From an uncultured Eubacteriales bacterium (GTDB lineage: Bacteria > Bacillota > Clostridia > Christensenellales > UBA1242), in the NCBI GenBank assembly GCA_949067325.1, contig CARTDZ010000009.1, forward strand, positions 3,683-31,181: a stretch of DNA of 27,499 nt, given 5' to 3'. Under the pieces are notes generated by a model, which had not been told where the DNA came from, made no database searches, and saw nothing but the letters and a program-made list of their open reading frames with translations. The position numbers and the translations under genes are program-made. Shown here piece after piece: positions 20,455 to 27,499 of the stretch (its first letter is position 1; the number at the start of each line of letters is the position of its first letter).

Positions 20455-21882
20455 ATGTCTAAATTTGTTTTGCAAAAAAAACTTGAAGGATATAAAAAAG
20501 AACTTCACTCATCGAGTGACGTAGCTTCACGCATTCTTGAAAAGCAAGGTGTGAAAATAGGTTTTGTTTATCTCAAAAGCATGACTGATCAAGAACTCTT
20601 TTCAAATGCAATATATCAGGCTATTCAAAACTATAAAGAAAAAGTTGACATGACATCTTTGCAAGACAAAATTATTCGAGGCAATGACGTCAAAGAAATA
20701 AAAGAAGAAGAGGTGGTCGAAAACATCTTAAAAGGCTCTATTATAATAATGATAGAAGGCGAAAAGAAAATTCTCGCGGTTGACCTTTTAAAATTTCCAA
20801 CCAGAACGCCGTCTGAGCCGCCAACTTCACCTGTTATTCAAGGGCCGCGTGAAGGTTTTGTTGAAGATATAAAAACAAACATAACCCTTCTTCGACGTCG
20901 CTTGCATTCAAAAGACCTAGTATTTAAGTCGCTAAATATTGGCAAGTATTCCAACACGCAGGTCATGGTAAGCTATATTGAAGGCATTGCAGACAAAAAA
21001 ATCGTTGATGATGTCATAAAAAAACTTAAAAAAATAGATATTGGCGGCGTCGTAGATAGCTACTATATTTTGTCATTTCTTCAGCGTCGTCCTGATTCAC
21101 TCTTCAAACAGGTTGGCAATACTGAAAAACCAGATATCGTCGCTGCCAAAATGCTTGAAGGCAGGGTGGCAATCATAGTAGACAACTCGCCAATCGTTTT
21201 GACAGTGCCTTTTGTGCTGCTTGAAGAAATGCAGTCAAGCAATGACTACTACACAAATCACCATTACTCTTCCTTTGTAAGAATTATCCGCCTTCTCGGT
21301 TTGCTTGTGGCTATTCTTTCGCCAGGGCTATATTTGGCGCTAGAACTTCACCACTACAACGTTCTGCCTCTAAACTTTTTGATAACCATAGCAGATACAA
21401 CTCAAGGCCTGCCTTTCACGCCTTTTATAGAAATTTTGTTTATCTTCATTCTATTTCAAATGTTGTATGAAGTATCTTTGCGTCTGCCAAGCTATTTGGG
21501 TCTGGCCACTTCTGTCGTAGGCGCCTTAATCCTTGGCGATACAGGCGTAAAAGCTGGACTTATCTCGCCTCCAGGCGTAATTGTTGTCGCTCTTGCCAAA
21601 ATTGCACTTTACACAATACCCGAACAGTCAGCTCAAATTTCAATTTTGCAGGTTATTTTTATTGTAATTGGCGGTACGCTCGGCCTTGCAGGTATAGTGA
21701 CAGGCTTGGTATATTTCACAAATTATCTAAACGGCCTTGACAGCTTCAACACGCCGTACCTTGCGCCTTACAGCCCACGCATACCAAACGATCTTAAGGA
21801 CGGAATTTTCAAAAGCTCAGTGACCGAAATGAAAACTCGACCCAAGTCCATAAAAAACACCAATAAAGTGAGGTTGAAATGA
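20455..21882 (+). CDS. gerAA: Spore germination protein, GerA family (A subunit)
   Basis: A 475-aa subunit of a germinant receptor, located in the spore inner membrane, where the A/B/C complex senses nutrients and starts germination. The soluble N-terminal part (about 1-275) includes 'PREGFVEDIKTNITLLRRRL' and 'KPDIVAAKMLEGRVAIIVDNSP', both diagnostic for the family. The C-terminal part has about five membrane segments (from residue 278) with 'LRLPSYLGLATSVVGALILGDTGVKAGLISPPGVIVVALAKIA' read as the conserved core. The N-terminal domain is somewhat shorter than in some GerA homologs. ATG 20455 follows AGAGGG. Its stop overlaps the gerB start (ATGA, 21879-21882). A SigG-like promoter lies upstream. 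Confidence 0.94.
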   Translation: MSKFVLQKKLEGYKKELHSSSDVASRILEKQGVKIGFVYLKSMTDQELFSNAIYQAIQNYKEKVDMTSLQDKIIRGNDVKEIKEEEVVENILKGSIIIMIEGEKKILAVDLLKFPTRTPSEPPTSPVIQGPREGFVEDIKTNITLLRRRLHSKDLVFKSLNIGKYSNTQVMVSYIEGIADKKIVDDVIKKLKKIDIGGVVDSYYILSFLQRRPDSLFKQVGNTEKPDIVAAKMLEGRVAIIVDNSPIVLTVPFVLLEEMQSSNDYYTNHHYSSFVRIIRLLGLLVAILSPGLYLALELHHYNVLPLNFLITIADTTQGLPFTPFIEILFIFILFQMLYEVSLRLPSYLGLATSVVGALILGDTGVKAGLISPPGVIVVALAKIALYTIPEQSAQISILQVIFIVIGGTLGLAGIVTGLVYFTNYLNGLDSFNTPYLAPYSPRIPNDLKDGIFKSSVTEMKTRPKSIKNTNKVRLK

Positions 21883-23174
21883 AAAAATCCATCTCTTTGC
21901 GTCAGACAGGTATGCTTATCGTAATGATGATTTTGGCAAATAAAATCTTGCTTTTGCCATCACTTTTATACAAAACCGTCAAAACAGATGGGGTGTTTGT
22001 GGTCATGACATTGTTCCTTATAGACCTTCTCGTCTTTGGCGTTTTCATAAAACTTAAGCTTGCCTACCCAGATAAAAAACTGGCAGAAATTCTAGAAGAA
22101 AATCTTGGCAAAATAGCGGCGAAATTGATATTTTCAATCCTGCTAGTCTTTTTTATGTTCAAAGTTTTTCTCACATTTAGCATAGCTTTTATGTATCTCA
22201 AACAACAAGTTTATCAAAATGAATTCGCGGTTATAGCCATCATTTGTGTTCTGCCAGTGATAAATCACGCTGTTATTTGCGGGCTTAGAAGCTTTTCAAG
22301 AACAATTGAGCTTTTCTACTATCTCGTCGTTGGTCTTTTCATTCTCTGTCTTATGATAGCTCTTGGCAGCTTCAAACAAACACCAACTTACTTTGTATCA
22401 CAACCAGGCGATTTTGGAATGGCACTTGTAAAAAACGTTTTCTCGTTTGGCGATTATCTTTTTCTTTTTCTCGTCATTGATAGGATAGAAATTGAAAAAA
22501 AAGACGTGAAAAAAGTCTTCAAATACATCTTTCTTGGTATAGCTCTTGTCGTAGCACTCTTTTTCATATATTATTCAATTTATGAAACTACGGCCTTCAT
22601 GCACAACTATGCAATTGCAGACATTCTCACGATTACAGTTGAATTTAATGCAATAGGCAGGTTAGACATTGTCGCAATGGTGACGATCATGCTTTTATCG
22701 CTATTTCAAATGGAGATCTTTCAGTATGGTTTTTGCGAGTGTTTTGTGGGTATATTCAAAAAGCTCAACAAAGTCTTTGCAATAGCGGTGTTTGACGTAT
22801 TATTTTTGGTAGTTTACTATATCTTGGTCGGCCGATATGAGACCATGGTCATGTATGTCGAAACATGGTTGCCGTATTTCGCAATGGTGGCAAATTATTT
22901 GTTGGCGATTGTCTTTTTTGGCATTTCTTTCAAAAAAAGTGGCAAAAATCGGTCGAAAAGCAGCGAAAACACTCTCATTTTCACAAAAAGTGACCAAATG
23001 CTAGAAAATGAAGGCGAAGAACAAAACTCACTGCCGCAAGAATTGCTTGAAAGCTTAAAAGAAACTTTTGAACAAGAAGAACCTCAAAAAAACATGATCA
23101 AATCAAGCATAAAAACCAAAAAAGCAAAAAAACAACCAAAACTTTTGCAAGGAGGTCAAAATGAGATTTCTTAA
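21879..23174 (+). CDS. gerAB: Spore germination protein, GerB family (B subunit)
   Basis: A 431-aa multi-spanning protein of the GerAB/APC transporter-like family, thought to bind the germinant. It opens with MKKSISLRQTGMLIVMMILANKILLLPS, as family members do, and shows about ten membrane segments up to residue 355. The remaining ~75 residues are hydrophilic and Lys/Glu/Gln-rich, longer than the usual short end. It starts by a 4-nt ATGA overlap with gerA, behind GAGG, and its last 14 nt overlap gerC, so the three subunits are translationally coupled. Family membership is clear; ligand specificity cannot be inferred. Confidence 0.93.
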   Translation: MKKSISLRQTGMLIVMMILANKILLLPSLLYKTVKTDGVFVVMTLFLIDLLVFGVFIKLKLAYPDKKLAEILEENLGKIAAKLIFSILLVFFMFKVFLTFSIAFMYLKQQVYQNEFAVIAIICVLPVINHAVICGLRSFSRTIELFYYLVVGLFILCLMIALGSFKQTPTYFVSQPGDFGMALVKNVFSFGDYLFLFLVIDRIEIEKKDVKKVFKYIFLGIALVVALFFIYYSIYETTAFMHNYAIADILTITVEFNAIGRLDIVAMVTIMLLSLFQMEIFQYGFCECFVGIFKKLNKVFAIAVFDVLFLVVYYILVGRYETMVMYVETWLPYFAMVANYLLAIVFFGISFKKSGKNRSKSSENTLIFTKSDQMLENEGEEQNSLPQELLESLKETFEQEEPQKNMIKSSIKTKKAKKQPKLLQGGQNEIS

Positions 23175-24450
23175 AAAAGTTATAAAGACGCCAATGCTGC
23201 TTGTATTTATTTTCATCCTCATCTTTCTCTCACCTGGCCAACTTGTCTCACCAGGCGAAAATAGAAATCGTGCTGTTGTTACGGCTGTGGGGATAGACAA
23301 AATTGACGACCAGTTTGAAGTTTCATTTTTGACTTTTATACCAACTGCAAATCAAACGTATAAAGAAACAAATTCGGTCATCTCAGGCAAAGGCAATTCA
23401 GTAGGTGAGGCGGTTTATGAAGCTGAACTCACTTTAGGCCGCACCATAGGACTTTCTCATGCAAGAACAACTGTCATCGGCGAAAAACTTTTGGCCGAAG
23501 ATATCACACAATGCGTTGACTACCTAAGTCGAATTTCAGCCCTGCCAGAAAATTCAGTTTTAATAAGCACCAACGATACGGCAAAGGAATTTTTGATTAC
23601 TGCTCAAAGCCTAGCACCAAACATAGGTCTCAAACTTGAACAGCTTGTTCACTACAACGCAGAAAATGTCTATGTCACAGATACAACTATCGAAAGCTTT
23701 TATAATGGATATTATTCAGAAGAAAAGGCGTCGATAATAGGATATTTGACTGTCGAACAACTTGAAGGTACGCCAGGCCAAGTCACTACAAGTCAAGATA
23801 CATCTTCAAGTGGCGGCGGCGGTCAAAGTGAAGGAGGTGGCGGAAGCGGCGGCAGTGGCGGAAGCGGCGGCGGAGAAAATTCTGGAGGCGGCCAAGACGG
23901 GCCAAAACAAATCTGGAATAAAGGTGAAACAGTAATCCTTAAAAACGGCAAAAAAGTGGCACTTCTTAGTGTAGACCAGCTCAATGGCATCAATATAATC
24001 AATGCCAAATCATCAAATCAAACATATTTTTTGTCAAATGTCAATGATGAGGTTTACAAAGGTGCAGATCTGACATATAGAATAAGGAATAAGAATGTCA
24101 AGACTGCGGTAAAGTTTGAAAATGGACACCCGATTTTTAAGGCATATTTAATAGTAGGTGTAGAACTTGTCGAAGTCAACAAAAAAGATAGCCGCAGCGA
24201 GGAAATAAATACTGAATTTAGCAAAATCACACCAACTGTAGAAAAACTTATTCAAGATCAAATAAGAAAAGACTTTACAAAAACACTCACACTTCTTCGC
24301 CAAAACAAAACAGACGTTATCGGCATCAGACAAAAGTTTCGACAAGACAATAGGGTGGCCTTTGACAAATTTATTCAAGGTCTTGAAGACCCTGAAGATT
24401 ATCTCAATCACATCACCTTCAAATTTGTAGTAGATGTGCAATCAGATTGA
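23161..24450 (+). CDS. gerAC: Spore germination protein, GerC family (C subunit), no lipobox
   Basis: A 429-aa C subunit of the germinant receptor, on the outer face of the spore inner membrane. Family features: 'RAVVTAVGIDKIDDQFEVSFLTF', 'GEAVYEAELTLGRTIGLSHARTTVIGEKL', and the C-terminal domain ending 'TFKFVVDVQSD'. Characterised GerC proteins are lipoproteins with a signal peptide ending in a Cys (typically G-C-W-D). Here the hydrophobic segment (residues 10-24) is followed by LSPGQLVSPGENRNR with no Cys, so it may stay anchored by an uncleaved helix. Residues ~218-246 form a Gly/Ser linker between N- and C-terminal domains. ATG 23161 follows AAGGAGG inside gerB. Confidence 0.92.
   Translation: MRFLKKVIKTPMLLVFIFILIFLSPGQLVSPGENRNRAVVTAVGIDKIDDQFEVSFLTFIPTANQTYKETNSVISGKGNSVGEAVYEAELTLGRTIGLSHARTTVIGEKLLAEDITQCVDYLSRISALPENSVLISTNDTAKEFLITAQSLAPNIGLKLEQLVHYNAENVYVTDTTIESFYNGYYSEEKASIIGYLTVEQLEGTPGQVTTSQDTSSSGGGGQSEGGGGSGGSGGSGGGENSGGGQDGPKQIWNKGETVILKNGKKVALLSVDQLNGINIINAKSSNQTYFLSNVNDEVYKGADLTYRIRNKNVKTAVKFENGHPIFKAYLIVGVELVEVNKKDSRSEEINTEFSKITPTVEKLIQDQIRKDFTKTLTLLRQNKTDVIGIRQKFRQDNRVAFDKFIQGLEDPEDYLNHITFKFVVDVQSD
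23838..23871 (+). repeat. GC-rich 16-bp direct repeat in gerC linker
   Basis: TGGCGGAAGCGGCGGC occurs at 23838-23853 and 23856-23871 (period 18), encoding the Gly-Ser linker. It is a local GC island in a low-GC gene and could change length by slippage in frame. Confidence 0.8.
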
Positions 24451-24511
24451 TAAAAACTGCGAATTTTGCAAAAAGAAAATTTGAAAAATCTTCAAAAACC
24501 CCTCTTTATAG

Positions 24512-24540
24512 TTGTCTTATATAAAAATTTATGATAAAAT
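24512..24540 (+). promoter_or_regulatory. SigA-type promoter of ftsH
   Basis: TTGTCT (24512-24517), 17-nt spacer, TAAAAT (24535-24540). It separates ftsH from the sporulation-type gerABC transcript. Confidence 0.65.
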
Positions 24541-24567
24541 ATCTTAATGAATTTAAGGAGGAATGTT

Positions 24568-26799
24568 TTGAACGAGAATAAACCAAAATTTAGATTTTTA
24601 TATGTCTTGCTGCTTATCTTGGCAATAGTTTTTGTTATCGTTGTCTGGACAAATCACGGAAATCCAGGCCAACTACTCACAAACCCAGAGCACGAGGTTA
24701 TCGAACTTGCCACAGGCAAATACAAACCAAACCCTGACCAGCCAGAAAAAACACAAAAAATGGTCAAACTCTATTATAGCGACGGCAAAGCCTACATCTT
24801 GCTTGAAGGCTCAGATGAAAAAGCTTTTCCAAAATTTGCTGATTATTATTTCACTTACTCAACCGCTGACGGAATACTTGAACGTATAACAGCTAAGCTT
24901 AAAGATAGTCCAGATGTTCAAGTTTATCAAATTCCAGCAGGCGTAAATGTTTGGAACATTGTTTATCCACTTCTTTATCTAGGTTTTGGCGTTTTCATAA
25001 TTTATATGATTTTCAAACTTATCTCAGGCTCAAACAAAGGTGCAATGAGTTTTGGCAAATCACGAGCAAAAGCCTACACTTCAAGCAAAATCCGTTTTAG
25101 CGATGTTGCTGGCACTGAAGAAGAAAAAGAAGAACTTGCTGAAATAGTTGAATTCCTCAAAAACCCACAAAAATTCACCCAGCTCGGTGCAAGAATACCA
25201 AAAGGTGTTCTGCTCGTCGGCCGCCCAGGAACGGGTAAAACTCTTCTCGCAAAGGCTGTAGCAGGTGAGGCAAATGTGCCATTTATTTCAATAAGCGGAT
25301 CAGACTTTGTTGAAATGTTTGTGGGCGTAGGTGCTTCACGTGTGCGAGACCTTTTTGATCAAGCCAAGAAAAACAAACCATGCATTGTCTTCATTGACGA
25401 AATCGACGCTGTTGGCAGACAACGCGGAGCAGGCCTTGGCGGCGGAAATGACGAACGCGAACAAACCCTCAATCAACTTCTCGTTGAAATGGACGGCTTT
25501 GAAAGCAACGAAGGCATAATTGTTCTTGCGGCAACAAACCGAAGCGACGTTCTTGACCCAGCGCTCATGCGTCCAGGCCGTTTTGATAGACAAATCTATG
25601 TAAACGCTCCAGACGTGAAGGGCAGAGAAGCAATCCTCAAAGTTCACGCACGCAACAAACCAATTGACGAAAGCGTTGACTTTTCAACTCTTGCAAAAAT
25701 AACAGTTGGTTTCACTGGCGCAGATATTGAAAATATGCTCAACGAGGCAGCCATCTTGGCAGCCAGAGCCAATAGACCAAAAATAATCATGTCAGATATT
25801 ACTGAAGGCATAAACAAGGTCACAATGGGCCCTCAAAAGAAGAGCCGCCTTATCACAGAAAAAGACAAAAAACTCACAGCATATCACGAAGCAGGCCACG
25901 CAATCCTTGGCAAACTTCTAGCAAACTGCGATGAAGTGCAAGAAGTTTCAATTATACCAAGAGGCCACGCTGGCGGCTACACAATGACAAGACCAGAAAA
26001 TGACAATTCATATTATTCTTACAACTTCCTTATGGACGATATAGCAATGACAATGGGTGGACGTATCGCTGAAGAGCTTATCTTCAAAGACGTAACTTCA
26101 GGCGCTTCATCAGACATCAGTCAAGCTACAAAAATTGCTCACGCAATGGTCTATGATTATGGCATGAGCAAACGCCTTGGCTTCATTTCACTTGGCTCTG
26201 ATCAACAGCTTTTCATTGGCAGAGATTACCAGCAAAAACGTGATTTCTCAGAAAAACTTGCTTCAGCTGCTGACGATGAAATGCGTGAAATACTTGAATT
26301 TAACTATAAACGTGCAAAAAAACTTCTTTCTGACAATCTTGCCCTTCTTCACGAAATGGCAGCACTTCTTCTTGAAAAAGAAACTATTTATAAAGAAGAG
26401 ATTGATATGCTTATGTCTGGCAAAAAAGCAGATGAAATTGCCAAGTTTATGACAGAACGCGATAAAAAACAAAAGGCCAAAGAAGAAAAAATCAAGGCAG
26501 AACAAGCTCGTCAGGCAAAACTTGTTTCTTATGAAAACAAGGTCAGAGAAGGGCAAAAACTTCTCGCTGAAGGTATAATAAGCGAAAGCGAATATAAAGC
26601 AATCACTGACGCTTATGCAGCATTTGTTGCTTCTTTAGAAGAAGAAAAAAGCAAAGAAGCAAAAGAAAAGCCAGAAGAGGCAAAGGCTGAGAAGACAGAA
26701 AAAACTCAAACGCAAAAAACCCAAACAAAAACACAATCTCGTACAAGAAGAGTTGCAAAACCTCTTGACGAAGAGAAGAATAAGAAGGAGGAAAAATAA
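24568..26799 (+). CDS. ftsH: ATP-dependent zinc metalloprotease FtsH with C-terminal extension
   Basis: A 743-aa membrane-anchored AAA+ protease that degrades misfolded membrane proteins and short-lived regulators. Two membrane segments (about 9-27 and 130-153) flank an extracytoplasmic domain. The AAA module has Walker A 'GRPGTGKT' (218-225; usually GPPGTGKT), Walker B 'CIVFIDEIDAVG', and 'NRSDVLDPALMRPGRFDR' (324-341). The protease has HEAGH (440-444) and Asp516 as zinc ligands. The family is usually 600-650 aa; after about residue 610 comes a charged coiled-coil-like helix, a SHOCT-like segment (about 657-683, 'GQKLLAEGIISESEYKAI'), and a Lys/Glu/Thr/Gln-rich tail. TTG 24568 is chosen because AAGGAGG precedes it by 6 nt; ATG 24547 would place that ribosome site inside the gene. 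Confidence 0.95.
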   Translation: MNENKPKFRFLYVLLLILAIVFVIVVWTNHGNPGQLLTNPEHEVIELATGKYKPNPDQPEKTQKMVKLYYSDGKAYILLEGSDEKAFPKFADYYFTYSTADGILERITAKLKDSPDVQVYQIPAGVNVWNIVYPLLYLGFGVFIIYMIFKLISGSNKGAMSFGKSRAKAYTSSKIRFSDVAGTEEEKEELAEIVEFLKNPQKFTQLGARIPKGVLLVGRPGTGKTLLAKAVAGEANVPFISISGSDFVEMFVGVGASRVRDLFDQAKKNKPCIVFIDEIDAVGRQRGAGLGGGNDEREQTLNQLLVEMDGFESNEGIIVLAATNRSDVLDPALMRPGRFDRQIYVNAPDVKGREAILKVHARNKPIDESVDFSTLAKITVGFTGADIENMLNEAAILAARANRPKIIMSDITEGINKVTMGPQKKSRLITEKDKKLTAYHEAGHAILGKLLANCDEVQEVSIIPRGHAGGYTMTRPENDNSYYSYNFLMDDIAMTMGGRIAEELIFKDVTSGASSDISQATKIAHAMVYDYGMSKRLGFISLGSDQQLFIGRDYQQKRDFSEKLASAADDEMREILEFNYKRAKKLLSDNLALLHEMAALLLEKETIYKEEIDMLMSGKKADEIAKFMTERDKKQKAKEEKIKAEQARQAKLVSYENKVREGQKLLAEGIISESEYKAITDAYAAFVASLEEEKSKEAKEKPEEAKAEKTEKTQTQKTQTKTQSRTRRVAKPLDEEKNKKEEK

Positions 26800-27452
26800 T
26801 GGACGCATCACTCCTTTCAGTGCAAGATCAATATCTTGAAAAGAAACGAAAGACAAGAAAGATTACATTTTCAATTATTTTAGCCTTAGTGGTGGCAGTT
26901 GCGATAATCTTTATAACGCTTGGCTGTGTGAATGTTGACATCAGACCTCAGTTTGTCACAAAGGCTGACCAAGTGACCATTTATCGCGAAGGCAATTCAA
27001 ACATCAACATTGATAAACAAAGCCAAATATATCAGCAGTTTGATGAACTTTACAAAAATATGTTCAATGTGCCATATCTTACAGCTGCATTTTCAGGCGC
27101 GACAGGTGGTTATACAATTGATGAAGGCAAAATCATTTCAAACTGGTACACAAATGCAAATGAAACAACTGTATCTTCTGATGTGACAAATGTGCTTGGA
27201 ACAAATTATGTAAAACTTCACTTCAACCAATTGAAAACGCTTGTAAAGGCAGACGGAAGTGAATATATTTCAATATTTAATCGAAACAAACTTACCTATC
27301 AAGATGTTTACTTTGCAATAAATGAAGAAGATATCGTAAAAGATTTTACCTTTTTGTTTGCTACAAAAGGCAATAATGATGAAAGAACTACAATAACAAA
27401 AATAACCTTAAAAGCAAACACTTCAAGTCTTTTTGAAGAATTTGTAAAATAA
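26799..27452 (+). CDS. Single-pass membrane protein of unknown function, coupled to ftsH
   Basis: A 217-aa protein: a basic cytoplasmic N-terminus (about 1-20, EKKRKTRK), one membrane segment (about 22-42), and an extracytoplasmic domain of about 170 residues with mixed strands and helices ('VTIYREGNSNINID', 'FSGATGGYTIDEGKIISNW', 'LTYQDVYFAINEEDIVKDFTFLF'). I do not recognise a family. The start overlaps the ftsH stop by one base (TAATG) and has AAGGAGG upstream, so the two are translationally coupled. That suggests an FtsH modulator or substrate adaptor, but the evidence is positional only. A TLGC sequence at the end of the helix is a poor lipobox. A start-site shift is unlikely. Confidence 0.8.
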   Translation: MDASLLSVQDQYLEKKRKTRKITFSIILALVVAVAIIFITLGCVNVDIRPQFVTKADQVTIYREGNSNINIDKQSQIYQQFDELYKNMFNVPYLTAAFSGATGGYTIDEGKIISNWYTNANETTVSSDVTNVLGTNYVKLHFNQLKTLVKADGSEYISIFNRNKLTYQDVYFAINEEDIVKDFTFLFATKGNNDERTTITKITLKANTSSLFEEFVK

Positions 27453-27499
27453 GACAAATTTGAAAAAATATGTTTATAAAAAAGAAGAAATAAGCAATT
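27453..27499. other. End of the window, no feature seen
   Basis: The 47 bases after the last stop are AT-rich, with no terminator hairpin, start codon with ribosome site, or repeat that I can support. The operon may continue past the edge. Confidence 0.6.

Noticed and set aside
26905..26940. Lipobox in the protein after ftsH
   Set aside because: The sequence TLGC does not fit the usual L-x-[AG]-C rule well, and about 20 hydrophilic residues precede the helix, which fits a single-pass anchor better.

Overview
The window comes from a low-GC, AT-rich Gram-positive (Firmicutes, probably Clostridia-like) anaerobe. Evidence: strong TTGACA-17-TATAAT promoters, AAGGAGG ribosome sites, a rubrerythrin, an anaerobe-type QueH, an L10-leader-controlled rplJL operon, and a complete gerA-gerB-gerC spore-germination operon, which points to an endospore former. 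No species can be named from the sequence alone. Almost everything is chromosomal housekeeping; I see no transposase, phage gene, rRNA or CRISPR array.

Layout. 1-570: the 5' part of a minus-strand membrane protein and a tiny Asn/Cys-rich secreted or membrane peptide. 690-3311: an ArsR-type regulator, an unknown gene coupled to queH, a GTG-start signal peptidase I, and the nucleoid protein HU. 3479-7139: rubrerythrin (minus), a divergent CYTH-like protein, a GPH-type MFS transporter with a long basic tail, and a small lipoprotein whose ribosome site lies inside a hairpin overlapping the transporter's stop codon. 7222-8287: an inositol-monophosphatase-family enzyme, a 29-bp tandem repeat, and a tRNA-Glu (minus) with a perfect consensus promoter. 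8301-11334: recD2-comF (minus). 11369-13269: marR-like/cysS. 13302-14966: three unrecognised minus-strand genes, each with its own promoter. 14981-16185: rplJ-rplL (minus) with an L10 leader and attenuator. 16222-18730: leuS. 18786-19417: a three-TM protein with an acidic tail (minus). 19458-24450: an FN3-like membrane-anchored protein, then gerABC behind a SigG-like promoter. 24512-27452: ftsH with a long C-terminal extension, overlapping an anchored protein of unknown function.

Most notable observations: (i) a recurring arrangement in which the -10 box ends exactly 6 nt before the start codon with no Shine-Dalgarno (arsR-like 690, unknown 1085, recD2 11322, unknown 14386, perhaps MFS 5011), suggesting leaderless mRNAs; (ii) a LeuRS whose editing-site motifs depart from the bacterial consensus; (iii) a GerC protein lacking the lipobox cysteine and carrying a Gly/Ser linker; (iv) an FtsH tail with a SHOCT-like segment; (v) a hairpin likely to couple lipoprotein translation to the transporter; (vi) three orphan genes between cysS and rplL. 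Nothing amounts to a clearly new multi-gene system; the orphan trio and the FN3-like/ger neighbourhood are the best candidates.
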